Part shown: positions 16,938 through 28,289 of the stretch, piece by piece
Numbering within the stretch: the first letter of the stretch is position 1
How the letters are laid out: every line of letters begins with the position of its first letter
NCBI GenBank assembly: GCA_963971285.1
Contig: OZ020258.1
Location: 12,048,614 to 12,112,613 of the forward strand
Source: Astropecten irregularis
Lineage: Eukaryota; Echinodermata; Asteroidea; Paxillosida; Astropectinidae
Reading direction: 5' to 3'
DNA: 64,000 nt
Made by a program: the position numbers and the translations under genes
Notes under the pieces: generated by a model
Databases searched by the model: none
Told to the model about the DNA's origin: nothing
The model's input: only the letters and a program-made list of their open reading frames with translations

Positions 16938-18120
16938 AAACTAGATGTGTTTGTTGACAAACACTGAGCTGTTTCGCGTATGTTTTTATAAATAATATGA
17001 AGAACAAACATGAACGCAATTGTCCCAGTACAGAGAAATTGCGGTGTTTTAATTGTCGTAAACAACTATAAGGAGCGTCGTCACTCGTCCATAAATATAC
17101 ATAAAGGTACATGTACATACACACGACCATGAGAAACACAGAAATGCGGGCAGAGTCTACTATAGGCCAGCACGCAGAGTATGTATGGTTGTGCATGGGC
17201 GGTGGAAACAGCAAAATGACTGATTTCCTAGCTCGTCGTACTACGTTAACATGTACACAATTGGCCCACTACTATGGATAGCCATATCAGCGGTCCAAGA
17301 ATTTCCAAGGCCCGTGTTTTGTGTTATGTTTGACTCTAAATGGCAAAATTAATGATTAAAAAAAATCAATAAAAATTCAATCGATGACGTCATCGTGACG
17401 TCACTTCATATAAGGGATACAAGTACCATTTCCTACCTACCCACCAAGTTTCATTTCGATCGGATATTCGCTTCTATGTGTTTCCGTGAAAAAATGGCAG
17501 AATTAATTATTCAAAAATCAATAAAAAATCAGCCGATGACGTCATCGTGACGTCACTTTAGATTTAGGATACTAGTACCATTCCCTACCTATCCACCAAG
17601 TTTCATCACCATCGGATATTCCCTTATATGTGAATCAGAAAATCGGCTTTTTGATGACGTCATCATGACGTCACCACTTTTTGGTATTTTGTGGCATATG
17701 CCTGTAACATAACAAACATTTTACCGAAAGAATTTCGAAATTGCGATTTGTCGTTCAGGAGATATAAAGAAAAGGTCAAAAAATTGAATAATTCGTATAA
17801 AATCACACGATGACGTCATCGACACGTGACTGCAATTTTTGTCTATAACACGTCCCCATATACTTACATACCAAGTTTGAGTTGCATCGGACTTGCCGTT
17901 CCGGAGATAAAGAGCCCTAAAATTTGCACTTTTATGATTACGTAACTGTGCACGTGATGACGTCATGATGACGTACATACGCGGGGCACTATTCGGGGTG
18001 GTGGTCTAACTATGTGCCAAGTATGAAGTTGATCGGAATTAGCATAAGGGTAGAAGTGACTTGTATAAAAACCCTGTGTTATGTCTATGGGAAAAAAGTG
18101 GAATAAAAAAAAAAAAAAAA
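16938..18120. repeat. CRE-rich repeat, unit 1
   Basis: Starts with the TGTTTGTTGACAAACA hairpin and AGCTGTTTCGCG, and ends in poly(A) directly against unit 2. Carries eight exact TGACGTCA octamers (17385, 17396, 17537, 17548, 17655, 17666, 17811, 17958). Repeated text CCACCAAGTTTCAT and ATCGGATATTCGC. No coding potential seen. Confidence 0.85.
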
Positions 18121-19673
18121 AAACTAGATGTGTTTGTTGACAAACACTGAGCTGTTTCGCGTATGTTTTTATAAATAATATGAAAAACAAACATGAACGC
18201 AATTGTCCCAGTACAGAGAAATTGCGGTGTTTTAATTGTCGTAAACAACTATTTAAGGAGCGTCGTCACTCGTCCATACACACGGCCATGAGAGACACAG
18301 AAATGGCAGAGTCTACTATAGGCCAGCGCGTAAAGTATGTATGGTTGTGCATGCAGGGCTCGAAATATCCACTAGACCTTGGACCGAGTCTAGTGATTTC
18401 AGTGTCGGTCTAGTAAAGTGTGTACTGCACTAGTCCGGCTGTCTAGTGATTTTGTTTTCCTTGCACAATTAAAATGGTGCCTAAATTGATGATTTTTGAC
18501 ACAATATTGCATACAATTACGATTTTCCTATGTACATGAATGCTACGCGTCTAGTAAAAAAGTTCAGGTCTAGTAAAATGCTTCAATTACTAGACCTGCT
18601 GTCCAGTGCCTTTTTTCACGAAATTCGAGTCCTGGCATGGGCGGTGAAAACAGCAAAATGACTGATTTTCTAGCTCGTCGTACTACGTTTACATGTACAC
18701 AATTGGCCCAATACTATGGATAGCCATATCAGCAGTCCAGGAATTTCCAAGGCCCGTGTTTTGTGTTATGTTTGACTCTAAATGGCAACATTAATGATTA
18801 AAAATAATCAATAAAAATTCAATCGATGACGTCATCGTGACGTCACTTCACATTATGGATACTAGTACTATTTCCTACCTACCCACCAAGTTTCATTTCA
18901 ATCGGATACTCGCTTCTATGTGTTTCCGGGAAAAAATGGCAAAATTAATTATTCAAAAATCAATAAAAAATCAGCCGATGACGTCATCGTAACGTCATTT
19001 CACATTTTTAATACTAGTATCATTCCCTACCTATCCACCAAGTTTCATCACCATCGGATATTGCCTTATATGTTAATCTGAAAATCGGCTTTTTGATGAC
19101 GTCATCATGACGTCACAACTTTTTCGTATTTTGTGGCATGTGCCTTTAGCCTAACAATCATTTTGCAGAAAGAATTTCGAAAATACCATTTGTCTTTCGT
19201 GAAATATACAGAAAAGGTCCAAAAATTGAATAATTCGTATAAAATCACATGATGACGTCATCAACACGTGACTGCAATTTTTGTCTATAACACGTCCCCA
19301 TATACTTACATACCAAGTTTGAGTTGCATCGGACATGCCGTTCCGGAGATAAAGAGCCCTAAAATTTGCACTTTTATGATGACGTAATTGTGCACGTGAT
19401 GACGTCACGATGACGTGCTTACGCGGGACACTATTCGGGGTGATGGTCTAACTATGTGCCAAGTATGAAGTTGATCGGAATTGGCATAATGGTAGAAGTG
19501 ACTTGTAGAAAATCCCTGTGTAAAGTCTATGGGAAAAAAGTGGAAAAAGAAAAAAAAAAAAAAAAAAGAAAGAAAAAAAAAAATAACAAAAACAAAAGCT
19601 GTTCCGCTGCATGCGAAACAGCTAAAAAAATAAGAAAAACAAAAGCTGTTCCGCTGCATGCGAAACAGCTAAT
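18121..19673. repeat. CRE-rich repeat, unit 2 (more complete)
   Basis: Direct repeat of unit 1 with the same 5' hairpin. Seven exact TGACGTCA octamers (18827, 18838, 18979, 19097, 19108, 19253, 19400), plus one degenerate copy (TAACGTCA at 18990). Ends in an A-rich tract and two copies of GCTGTTCCGCTGCATGCGAA-ACAGCT, which mirror the 5' AGCTGTTTCGC. Confidence 0.85.
18355..18637. mobile_element. Short hAT-like element inserted in unit 2
   Basis: CAGGGCTCGAAAT at the left and AATTCGAGTCCTG at the right, flanked by GCATG on both sides. Unit 1 has the uninterrupted target (TTGTGCATGGGCGG). Internal CTAGTAAA/CTAGACC motifs. A relative with ends CAGGCC..GAGCCCTG and CATGT flanks lies at 57929-58154. 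Confidence 0.75.
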
Positions 19674-20630
19674 TATGGTGTTACCTTTTATTATGTTAAT
19701 AACCGACCCATAGGGTCATGCACAAACTTTGCTTACCTATTTCTAAACATCATCCAAACCAATGAACTTGAAATTAACATATGTTCATATTGAGAGCATT
19801 CTCTGTCTTCTATTAAAATATGGACATTAAAAAAGTCTGTAAAAGGTAGCTGGTACCTTAGGGAGACATCGAAAAGTCTCCCTAAGTCCCGATGTCTCCC
19901 TAATGTCCACTTTTAGACGCTAACGTGTCTCCCTATGTAATTAGGCCTACTCGCGAGTTTTTTTATCGGCTTTGTTAAGTAGTTCACTAAAAAATACCAG
20001 AAACCACCTATCCATGAACTATCTACTTTCAGAATGACAGCCAATAATGATATTAATAATATTATTCACAGCTGCCACGTTGTGCATATTTAGCCAGTCA
20101 CACGTCTATCAGGCTTTATAATGGTAAAAAATATAATAATGCTTTGCCAAATCGGGTTACCAACTGGAAATACTCATAGTTGCAAATGGTGTTTTTTCGC
20201 TGGTTGTCATGCTTTTTTGTTTGCTATGGGGCTAATTAATATTCTCTATCGAACCCCGCTGCTACCAGTTGAATTTTCCAGGGTTGTGTGTGACGTGACC
20301 GTCTGTTGAACCTATTTTAGGAATTTGGAGAAAAAAAACATTAAATAAATAAAATGAACAGATGCAGGTAGCCATTTTATATATTTTTTCAGGTAGACAT
20401 TCTCTATATAAAGAGTCTTTAATAAAAATTAGGCCGTGAGCAGTTGGGCTTCGTATTCATTTTGGTTACCGCCATTTTGTGTCCTAAATGAAATGAAGGG
20501 CTTGAGATACATGGCGAAGCTGGAGCCGTTTCTTCTGCTTCGTTATGTGGCCCAATAAGTTTATTTTGCTTTGTGGGCCTCAAATATGGCGATAGTGGAT
20601 ATACATTTAGTCCCAATGCTAGTTGCGATG
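19674..20630. other. No gene seen; TCTCCCTAA-type short repeat cluster
   Basis: About 19856-19945 holds several copies of TCTCCCTAA/TTAGGGAGA in both orientations. The rest is AT-rich and unassigned. Confidence 0.5.
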
Positions 20631-20716
20631 ATCGTAACCCTAGGTCTGAAATGGGGACTGGGACCTAAGGTCCCATCGTAACCCTAGGTCTGACATGGGG
20701 ACTGGGACCTAAGGTC
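20631..20716. repeat. 43-bp tandem duplication
   Basis: Two copies of ATCGTAACCCTAGGTCTGA...GGGACCTAAGGTC with a period of 43 bp and one visible difference. They sit directly before a truncated family A MITE. Confidence 0.8.
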
Positions 20717-20903
20717 AACATTTCTATAACGTAAGCATGACAGTTGTCTTAGTAAAAACAGGAATAACAACCAAATGTCCGTGTGTTGTGTATCACCTGC
20801 AATTGTTGTTTGGCTGTTATTTGGCTGTTGTTTCCATATCAAATGGAATTTTCAATGGTGGTTTGTTTTATTGGGCAAACTATTTTTGTGCTAAGCAATT
20901 GTA

Positions 20904-21231
20904 CAGATAAAGACACTTGATTTCTCATAAAACCAAAATTATCTATCATTGACTACACGCACATGCAAAACGACCACTGGAAAAAAATAGGCCTCGCCCA
21001 CGCCCCCACCACTACACATGTGATGTGAACCAATTTATTTGAAATCATTTTTTTTTTGGGCAATAAATTATCATGTCCTATACCATAGGCCCCAGTAGTG
21101 CCGTCATGAATTCTTCTATTTTTTGCATAATGCTATATGCACTGTGTTATCCGATGCTGATGCCCAGGGCCTATGAAACAGAGGCATAAATATCAGCTTA
21201 CATTGAACAGTCTATCGAATATCGTTTGGCC
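20904..21231. other. No gene seen
   Basis: AT-rich sequence between a family A fragment and a family B MITE; nothing recognised. Confidence 0.5.
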
Positions 21232-21581
21232 TTAAAGGTAATATCATACTTTGGTTTTTATCAAAGAAATACAAATTCATTGGCAAAATTATCAAGAAAT
21301 CAGTCATCTGTGAAAATTTCAGTCCCGTACGGTGCCCCCCTTTTTTTTTTTAGAAAACATTGAAAAACGGTATTTCAATTTCTTAAGTCTTTTCTCTTTT
21401 ATTTTTGGTCTTTTAAAAGATCAAAAAGATTTTCGGTCATTGTTTTACTAATTTCCGGATAAATACACCATTTCAGGCAGACATAAATTATATCACCATC
21501 TTTTATATACCCTGTAAGTTATAGGTAAATTTGTGAAGATTTCTGTTTCGGTATGCTACCAAAGGATGATACTACCTTTAA
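21232..21581 (+). mobile_element. TTAA-flanked MITE (family B), 350-bp copy
   Basis: TTAAAGGTAATATCATACTT ... GGATGATACTACCTTTAA. A compact, uninterrupted copy with the GATCTTTTAAAAGATC-type internal palindrome (here GGTCTTTTAAAAGATC). Confidence 0.85.
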
Positions 21582-22199
21582 TATTGTCCGCCTAATTTAT
21601 GTGATAACCAAAACCCAGTATAGTACTAGTGTAATCATGAGCTCGATATGCATCAATGGCGTAGGTCATAACACAAAAATAATGTCTTATGTAAAACAAC
21701 ACCGCTATCGAGTTTGTTTTCGCAGAATCGAGATGAAAGGACCTTTGCAAAATCAACCAATAAAATTAATACTTTCGGTTCGGAAACTCCAACAATAAGT
21801 ACATGAATATCATAATTAATAAATGTATCACCCAACCCGTGGGTTTCTTGATTTTGAGCTGGAAATTAAGGTCTGGCTTTAACTTGCAGCTGATGGGTTG
21901 TGTGGTCCTGAAAATAAAACGTGAGAAAGGCATGAACGAGTCAAGCTATACCGACCCACCTAACGGTCAGCTACCAGACAATCCACGAGCCCAACCATAC
22001 AGTCCCTTGTGTAGGTTGTCAGTGGGTTGAGCAGATAGACTAGACAGCCAACCAAGTAGCCAAGCTTCTAGGCACAGTCTACCGGGAGCCAACTCCCCGG
22101 GGATGGGGAGCCAGCTAGCCAGGAAACTTCCAAATCAACCAAACCAAATTAAACATGAATGGACCAACTAGACCAAATTAATAGACCAGCCGTCAACAT
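21582..22199. other. No gene seen
   Basis: No exon-like structure. From about 22030 the sequence becomes AGCCAACC/AGCCAGC-rich and grades into the satellite. Confidence 0.5.
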
Positions 22200-22975
22200 G
22201 GTACCTAAAAGCCACCCTAACTAGCAACCCTACAACACCCCACCCAGCCATCCCATCCAGCAACCCCACCCAATCACCTCACCCTGCCACCCCATCACCC
22301 ACCAACCCCACCCAGCCATCCCATCACCCAGCAACCCCACCCAGCCATCCCATCCAGCAACCCCACCTAATCACCTCACCCAGCCACCCCATCACCCAGC
22401 CTGCCCATCACACAGCAACCCCACCCAGCCACCCCACCCAACCACCCCACCCAGCCACCCCATCAACCCCACCCAGCCATCCCATCCAGCAACCCCACCC
22501 AATCACCTCACCCAGCCACCCAATCACCCAGCCACCTCACCCAGCCACCCCATCACCCAGCCACCCCACCCAGCCACCCCATCACCCAGCAACCCCACCC
22601 AGCCATCCCATCCAGCAACCCCACCTAATCACCTCACCCAGCCACCCCATCACCCAGCCTGCCCATCACACAGCAACCCCACCCAGCCACCCCATCAACC
22701 CCACCCAGCCATCCCATCCAGCAACCCCACCCAATCACCTCACCCAGCAACCCCATCACCCAGCAACCCCACCCAGCCATCCCATCCAGCAACCCCAGAA
22801 AACCCCAACCACCCCAGCCAGCCACCCCTTCAGCCATCCACCACCCAGCAACCCCACTCAGCCACCTCGCCCAGCAACAACACCCAGCCACCCCATCACT
22901 CAACCACCCCACCCAGCCACCCCATCACCCAACCACCCCACCCAGCCACCCACCAAGCCACCCCACCCAACAAAT
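22200..22975. repeat. C-rich satellite (CCCACCCAGCCA type)
   Basis: About 775 bp of degenerate tandem units built from CCCACCCAGCCA, CCCATCACCCAGC and CCATCCAGCAACC, with higher-order repeats (the block near 22320-22420 recurs near 22580-22680). The long minus-strand open frame is a by-product of the repeat. Confidence 0.9.
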
Positions 22976-23902
22976 TAGTCATCCATTAAAAGAAATACTT
23001 TTTAAAAACTTTAAAAGCGCTTAGTATTAAAACAGTTTTGGAATGATCCTTTTTTCATTTTCTGTTTTCTTCCACCTTGTTCTTTCCATTTTTATTTGAA
23101 AGGGGTGGGGTCCTCAAACTCCTTTCAGTTTTTCCTTGCTACCACCCGGTGAATTCTACCCCGGCCTTGCGGCTCATGACTATGTTTGTCCCTACAGTAA
23201 CCAATTCAGATGTGACATTTCAAGTTTTGGGGGAAAAACCTTGATCGTATCCAGAAAAACAAAATGTCCGTCTTCGAGTGGTAATTATTTCTTCCTAAAA
23301 CAAATTCCTGGAATATCTTCTCAAGAATGCGTGGGATTTATACATTCTGTTTGTTTGGTGGGAGGCGAAGCAACGCCCACCATTATAACCCACCATTATA
23401 AAAAAAAAATCAGACATGAGAAAGAAGCAGTACACTCAGGTATTTATAGATAAAAACCTACATATTTTCATGAAAATGAGCAGGCGAACCCCAAATGTCG
23501 TAAAGTTTTATGATGAATTTTACGCTGGTCAGAGTTGCTACACATTGACAATTGTAGGTCCCCGGGCAAAAGCAGTCAATCGTAACGACGACCTTTGGTA
23601 AACCAGACATAGTACCGGCAAATTGCTGCTCTGAATATACAGTGTATAACAGGTGTACAAGATCTATGTGTCACACAAGCCGGTTGCCACAAACCGGCAT
23701 GGCGGTGCGGTGTACGCTTGCATGTGAATCTCATCGTCGTGCGTGAAGGCCTACAAACTAACCATGCCTGGGTACAAAAGCGCACGAGAAGAAAGGCTTT
23801 CCTTGTTTTCTAAAGCCTAAAATTCTCACACGCTTCGTGCCCCTGGTTTGAATTGTGTTTCCCGGGCCCCTCTTTTGGCGCCAAGGCAACTACGTCACAA
23901 GC
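22976..23902. other. Region upstream of Mos; no gene seen
   Basis: Must hold the Mos promoter and 5' UTR if the mRNA is unspliced. No clear TATA box at a convincing distance and no repeat recognised. The frame of Mos is open for 16 codons above the chosen ATG but starts at a GTG, so it is not used. Confidence 0.4.
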
Positions 23903-25201
23903 ATGACAAAGATCTTCCAGGTGATCATTCGTCTGCTGCGAAGACACTTGATGCTGCTCCGCATTTACAGGAGTTACTTGAAGCGATTCAGACGTAGCGG
24001 ATCCACAGAGAATCTATGCGAATCATCTACACTGAGTTCAGAGGAAGACTTGATATACTTGAACGAGAGCAGGCCTAGTAAAAAGAGGTACCATTCCGTT
24101 GGAGAGACAGACCGGACTTGGTACAAGACTCAAGAGGTAATTTCGTGCAGGGGACCTGAAAGCATGCCGTGCGATACAGCCGATAACTGGGCCGGGTACG
24201 AGTGCCAGGACAACGGCGTGATGGTGCACAACCGGCACGGTAGCGTGAACCCTGCCTTCGTGACGACGAACGCGGTGCACGAGTTTGGCAAAGGGGAAGA
24301 GGACATTACCTGCGACAACAACTACATCAGGAACGACAACTGGAACAAGGGGAATTGCAACCGCAGCCTCGCACACGCCGACTTCAGTATCGACGGTGTG
24401 ATCGGCAGCGGGGGCTTCGGCTCCGTTTTCCTGGGGCGGTACTGCGGCCGTCGCGTTGCCGTCAAGAGCGTCAGGCGGACTTCCAAGAATCGGGAGGCCA
24501 GTCGCCAGAGCTTCAAGGCTGAATTCAATGCCCTCTACCTCCGGCACGAGAACATCGTCGCCCTGTTGGCCACCACGGCTTACGAGGACTTCGACTCGGG
24601 TGCGTTCATCATCATGGAGTATGCGGGCATGAGAAACCTGCAACAAGTCATAAACGACCTAGGGGAAAGTTTGTCGACCGCCAGGCGGACTAAATACGCT
24701 CTGCATATGGTGCGAGCTCTTCAGTACACCCACTCGCAAGGCATCGCCCATCTAGATGTCAAACCAGCCAACGTCATTGTCGACTCCAACACCGACGTAT
24801 GTCGACTGACCGACTTCGGTTGCTCGCAGAGGGTGCACGACGCAGAAGGTAATTTCTCGTTCACCAGCCGGTCCTACCTGACGGGAACATTCGCATACCG
24901 GGCCCCAGAGCTCCTCCGAGGAAGACACCCCACGGTTAAGGCTGACATTTACTCGTACGGGGTGACACTCTGGCAGATGCTGACCAGAGAAACGCCCTTC
25001 GCTGGCGAGAACCACCACGTTGTCATCTTCGGAGTGGTGGCCCACAATCTCCGACCGAGCCTACCTGAGAACATAAACGACGCCTGGTACGAAACCCTAG
25101 TCAAGAGATGTTGGAAGGGACGCGTTGCCGACCGCCCATCCGCCTCGGAGATCCTAGTCACCTTGGAGAACCGAATTGATGATGGAGACGCCCAGACCTG
25201 A
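23903..25201 (+). CDS. MOS: Mos-type serine/threonine kinase, intronless
   Basis: Oocyte MAPKK kinase that activates MEK/MAPK and imposes meiotic arrest (family knowledge). 432 residues from the first ATG in frame. Kinase domain from about residue 162: glycine loop GSGGFGSV (168-175), VAVK lysine (188), HLDVKPAN catalytic loop (Asp 285), DFG in LTDFGCS (304-306), and the Mos-like GTFAYRAPELL at the APE position. LTDFGCSQ and HLDxKPAN are typical of Mos. The N-terminal extension of about 160 residues is longer than in vertebrate Mos (about 60) and has a hydrophobic/basic start (IIRLLRRHLMLLRIY) and Ser/Glu-rich segments. The GC-rich, intron-free ORF stands out from its AT-rich surroundings, as for Mos elsewhere. 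The N-terminal start is less certain than the kinase domain. Confidence 0.93.
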   Translation: MTKIFQVIIRLLRRHLMLLRIYRSYLKRFRRSGSTENLCESSTLSSEEDLIYLNESRPSKKRYHSVGETDRTWYKTQEVISCRGPESMPCDTADNWAGYECQDNGVMVHNRHGSVNPAFVTTNAVHEFGKGEEDITCDNNYIRNDNWNKGNCNRSLAHADFSIDGVIGSGGFGSVFLGRYCGRRVAVKSVRRTSKNREASRQSFKAEFNALYLRHENIVALLATTAYEDFDSGAFIIMEYAGMRNLQQVINDLGESLSTARRTKYALHMVRALQYTHSQGIAHLDVKPANVIVDSNTDVCRLTDFGCSQRVHDAEGNFSFTSRSYLTGTFAYRAPELLRGRHPTVKADIYSYGVTLWQMLTRETPFAGENHHVVIFGVVAHNLRPSLPENINDAWYETLVKRCWKGRVADRPSASEILVTLENRIDDGDAQT

Positions 25202-25488
25202 AGAGATACCACCGACGACTGCAGGTGACGTCTATCTACCAATTGGTTTGACATTTGGGTGAATCAATTGCTACCTTTTGTGTGAGTTATTCACAAGTGC
25301 CGATTTTTAAAGAGGCCCGGGCTATGAAAAATTAGCCTTCGACGCAGCCGGAGTTTGGAGTGTTTCTGATTCTGAACAACTTGTCAAATGCGTTCCCGTT
25401 ATTTGCTGGCTTAAATAATGGTTGAGTGCCCTAGAAACTACATATGACCTTTGACCTTTATACAGTACTCTTAATCATTTTGTACGGG

Positions 25489-25553
25489 TTTTATATAATC
25501 TTTGTATTCATTACCTTCCTGCCCGTTTTGTTTTCAATAAAGTGGCATTTTAT
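25489..25553 (+). promoter_or_regulatory. MOS: Mos 3' end: CPE-like motifs and AATAAA
   Basis: TTTTAT at 25489-25494 lies 42 bp before AATAAA at 25536-25541, and another TTTTAT follows at 25548-25553. A UUUUAU element within 100 nt of the hexanucleotide is the arrangement bound by CPEB to switch on maternal Mos mRNA (established for vertebrate Mos; inferred here). Confidence 0.6.
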
Positions 25554-25561
25554 AAAAGACT

Positions 25562-27347
25562 GAATTAAAGGAATTTTTCAAAAGACATTTTGTAAAATGT
25601 TTTGTCTATTTTTCTATCTGCAAAACAAAACTTCCTACATTTATGTTCTTTTTTAAATCATAGTTTACTGTGCTGGTTGTCGTATCAGTCACGTGATTTA
25701 TCACGTGGGCGGTCTTTTAAATTATCATTTCTTGCCGTATATTATCTTGTGAAAGGATTTTTTTATCAAGTAATGGAAAATGATTCAGTCTGATTTTAAT
25801 CGCTTCAGTACTATTTCTTTTATCTTGTAATTGTTATTTATGCTTATCTTTTTTGAAATGCTATACCAAATGATTTTTTATCTTAAATAGGAAAAAACAA
25901 CTAAACATGTATGTATTTATGTTTTCTATTATTAACGTTTTCACAGTTTATGATCATTTGTCGTTCAATTTGTTGTGATGTGAATTCTTTAAAATGTGTC
26001 TGTTTCATTCGTGGTAATTTTGTTTTCGGGTGCAATAATTGTGTATACTTTTAGAAGCAGTAGGGATCTTCTTGGTTTGGGGAAGTTGTCTTAAGAAAAT
26101 GCTATTTTGTTGATATAATGATATTTTCTAAGATTTATACTTTACCCAACAAAATGTCAGATGTCGTATTTTTGTAACATCATGAAATGTAACATCATCT
26201 TTAAAGATATAACGTCATAATGCTTAGTTATATCTCTCATTCGGGTATGTTTATATGTGTGTGTTTAGTATTTTGGTGCATGTCATATTTATAGGTTTGG
26301 TATTTACAATTCAATATTTCTGCCCGCATATATTCTGCTAGGTCAATAATTTGACACATAATAATACGTGTTGGGCGAAGTTCGTATATTGGGAGCACGT
26401 CGGCAATTAATATTCATCAATTATTCAAATGCACCTACAGGCAATTAAGCATAATCACAATTATAATGGAAGTAATGATTTTGTAGGTACTGAATACGAC
26501 TGGCTTTGTTTTCCTCTTCAAAGCCAGTGTGGTCGTTAAGTTGCCCAGAATTTAAATGGAAACCAGTATAAAGTGCACTACATGTATTTTCATCATTAAT
26601 CGTATTTAATTTTTGTATATGCTTTGGCTTTTTATTTAAGCCTCGGTTTCGGCTCTGGAGCAGGTTTCATCTCCACTCATCCATCCATTTTGTTTAACCA
26701 GAGATCATAACGGTTAATAACCATATCACGGTTAACCGGTCTGAAAACCGACCAGTATAAACCGGGCCCGCATGCAGTCGATAGTCATCAGCGTGTTCCG
26801 ATGTGAAACTGTAGGCCCAATTTGTAGAACTACATGTAATGTGTGTTAGGTTTGGTCTGTGCAATAAGCGAACGGAGATATTACGTAGTTAAAATGTTAT
26901 GTTATGTTGTGTGCTATTTATTGATATACGCTGGTCGTTTTTTTCTTAATGTTGAATGTATGTGTTATGAATAAAGTCTGATAATAAATATTAATTAATA
27001 AAAAAAATGATCGTGCATCAGAGTCTTTAGCTGTGTTGGGTTCAATTATACAGTTTTTAGTTTTCCTATTTTGAGTGACAACGCTGAGGCATAATGAAGT
27101 TTCTGAGCAGAACATTTAAGCATATCCCTGTACTAATTATGCATGCGTAGGAGGTTTTGTGCGTGGGTGTATAGGATAATGATGCATAATTATGTTGGTC
27201 TATTACTAAATTGACTAAATGATGGCTACCGAACCTGATGCATCTCGTGGACGTCCTCTGAAAATTTCCAAGAACTAAAAAAAAAAAGAGAGAAAGTTTT
27301 AAAATGAAAAAAAAATCATGTCCTTTTTATAGCGAAGTTGGTCGAAT
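25562..27347. other. AT-rich intergenic, no gene seen
   Basis: No splice-linked ORF, no recognised repeat. TTTTAT/TTTGTATT-rich, so an extended Mos 3' UTR cannot be excluded. Confidence 0.5.
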
Positions 27348-27720
27348 TTAAAGGTAATATCATACTTTGTTTAAAAAAAAAAAAAAGATTCATGGGCAAA
27401 AATATCAACAGAGATACAGTGACAGTCATTCTGTGAAAAATTCAGTCCTATACGGTGCCCACTTTTGAGAAAACAGTGAAAAACAACCACAGTATTTCTT
27501 CAGTCTTTTCTGTTTTATTTTGATCTTTTAAAAGATCAAATAGATTTTCGGTCGTTGTTTTACACTTTTCTTGATAAATACACCATATCAGGCGGAAAAA
27601 AATTAACGGTATGTTTCTACCACCACCATCTTCATACCCTATAAGTTACACGTAAATCTTTGAACATTTATTTTCTGTTTTTGTTTCTTACCAAAGTAGT
27701 GGTAGGCCTATTACCTTTAA
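27348..27720 (+). mobile_element. TTAA-flanked MITE (family B)
   Basis: TTAAAGGTAATATCATACTT ... CTATTACCTTTAA, with the internal GATCTTTTAAAAGATC palindrome. Confidence 0.85.
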
Positions 27721-27844
27721 TGGCATTTTGGGTTTCTTATGTCCCCGAATAAATTCTTTTAATTATCTGGGGGTAGAGTGCCATTTTTGTTGAATTGATA
27801 TGTGTGGTTTTGGTAACTTAGTGTTTTGGGGCTCTTTATTTTCT

Positions 27845-28289
27845 GGGGTCAATTTCATGGAGCTCCTATAAGCACAAAAATTGCTTAGTACAAAAAAATG
27901 TTTTGCTTAAGGGTAGTATCATACTTTGGTAGCATACCGAAACAGAAATCTTCACAGATTTACCTATAACTTACAGGGTATAAAGATGGTGGTGGTAGAA
28001 ACATACCGTTAAATTTGTTCCGCCTAAAATGGTGTATTTATCCAGATATTGTTAAAACACCGACCGAAAATCTGTTTCATCTTCTAAAAGATCAAAAATA
28101 AAAGAGAATACTAAACTAATAATAGAAATAATAAAAGACATACTGTGGCCGTGTTTTTTTTTTTACCGTTTTCTCAAACTGTGGGCACCGTATGGGACTG
28201 AAATTTTCACAGATGACTGTTACTGTACCTTGCTTGATATTTTTGCCCGTGAATTTGCATTTCTTTGACAAAAAACAAATTACCTTTAA
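27845..28289 (-). mobile_element. MITE family A end fragment followed by family B copy
   Basis: 27845-27908 is the first end of family A (GGGGTCAATTTCATGGAGCT). 27907-28289 is a complete minus-oriented family B copy (TTAAGGGTAGTATCATACTT ... AATTACCTTTAA) that seems to have inserted in its TTAA. Confidence 0.75.

Noticed and set aside
16938..19673. Helitron or LINE assignment for the CRE-rich units
   Set aside because: No CTRR end, no Rep/helicase or RT coding, and the terminal hairpins plus inverted ends do not match a family I can name.
22634..22912. Gly/Trp-rich minus-strand open frame
   Set aside because: Product of the tandem satellite; no stop codons arise because of composition.
22200..22975. 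CRISPR-like array
   Set aside because: Repeats are contiguous and degenerate without unique spacers, in a eukaryotic genome.
23855..23902. Extension of Mos by 16 codons to a GTG
   Set aside because: GTG is not a credible animal start; the first in-frame ATG is at 23903.
24038..24646. 202-codon minus-strand open frame under Mos
   Set aside because: Shadow of the GC-rich kinase ORF.
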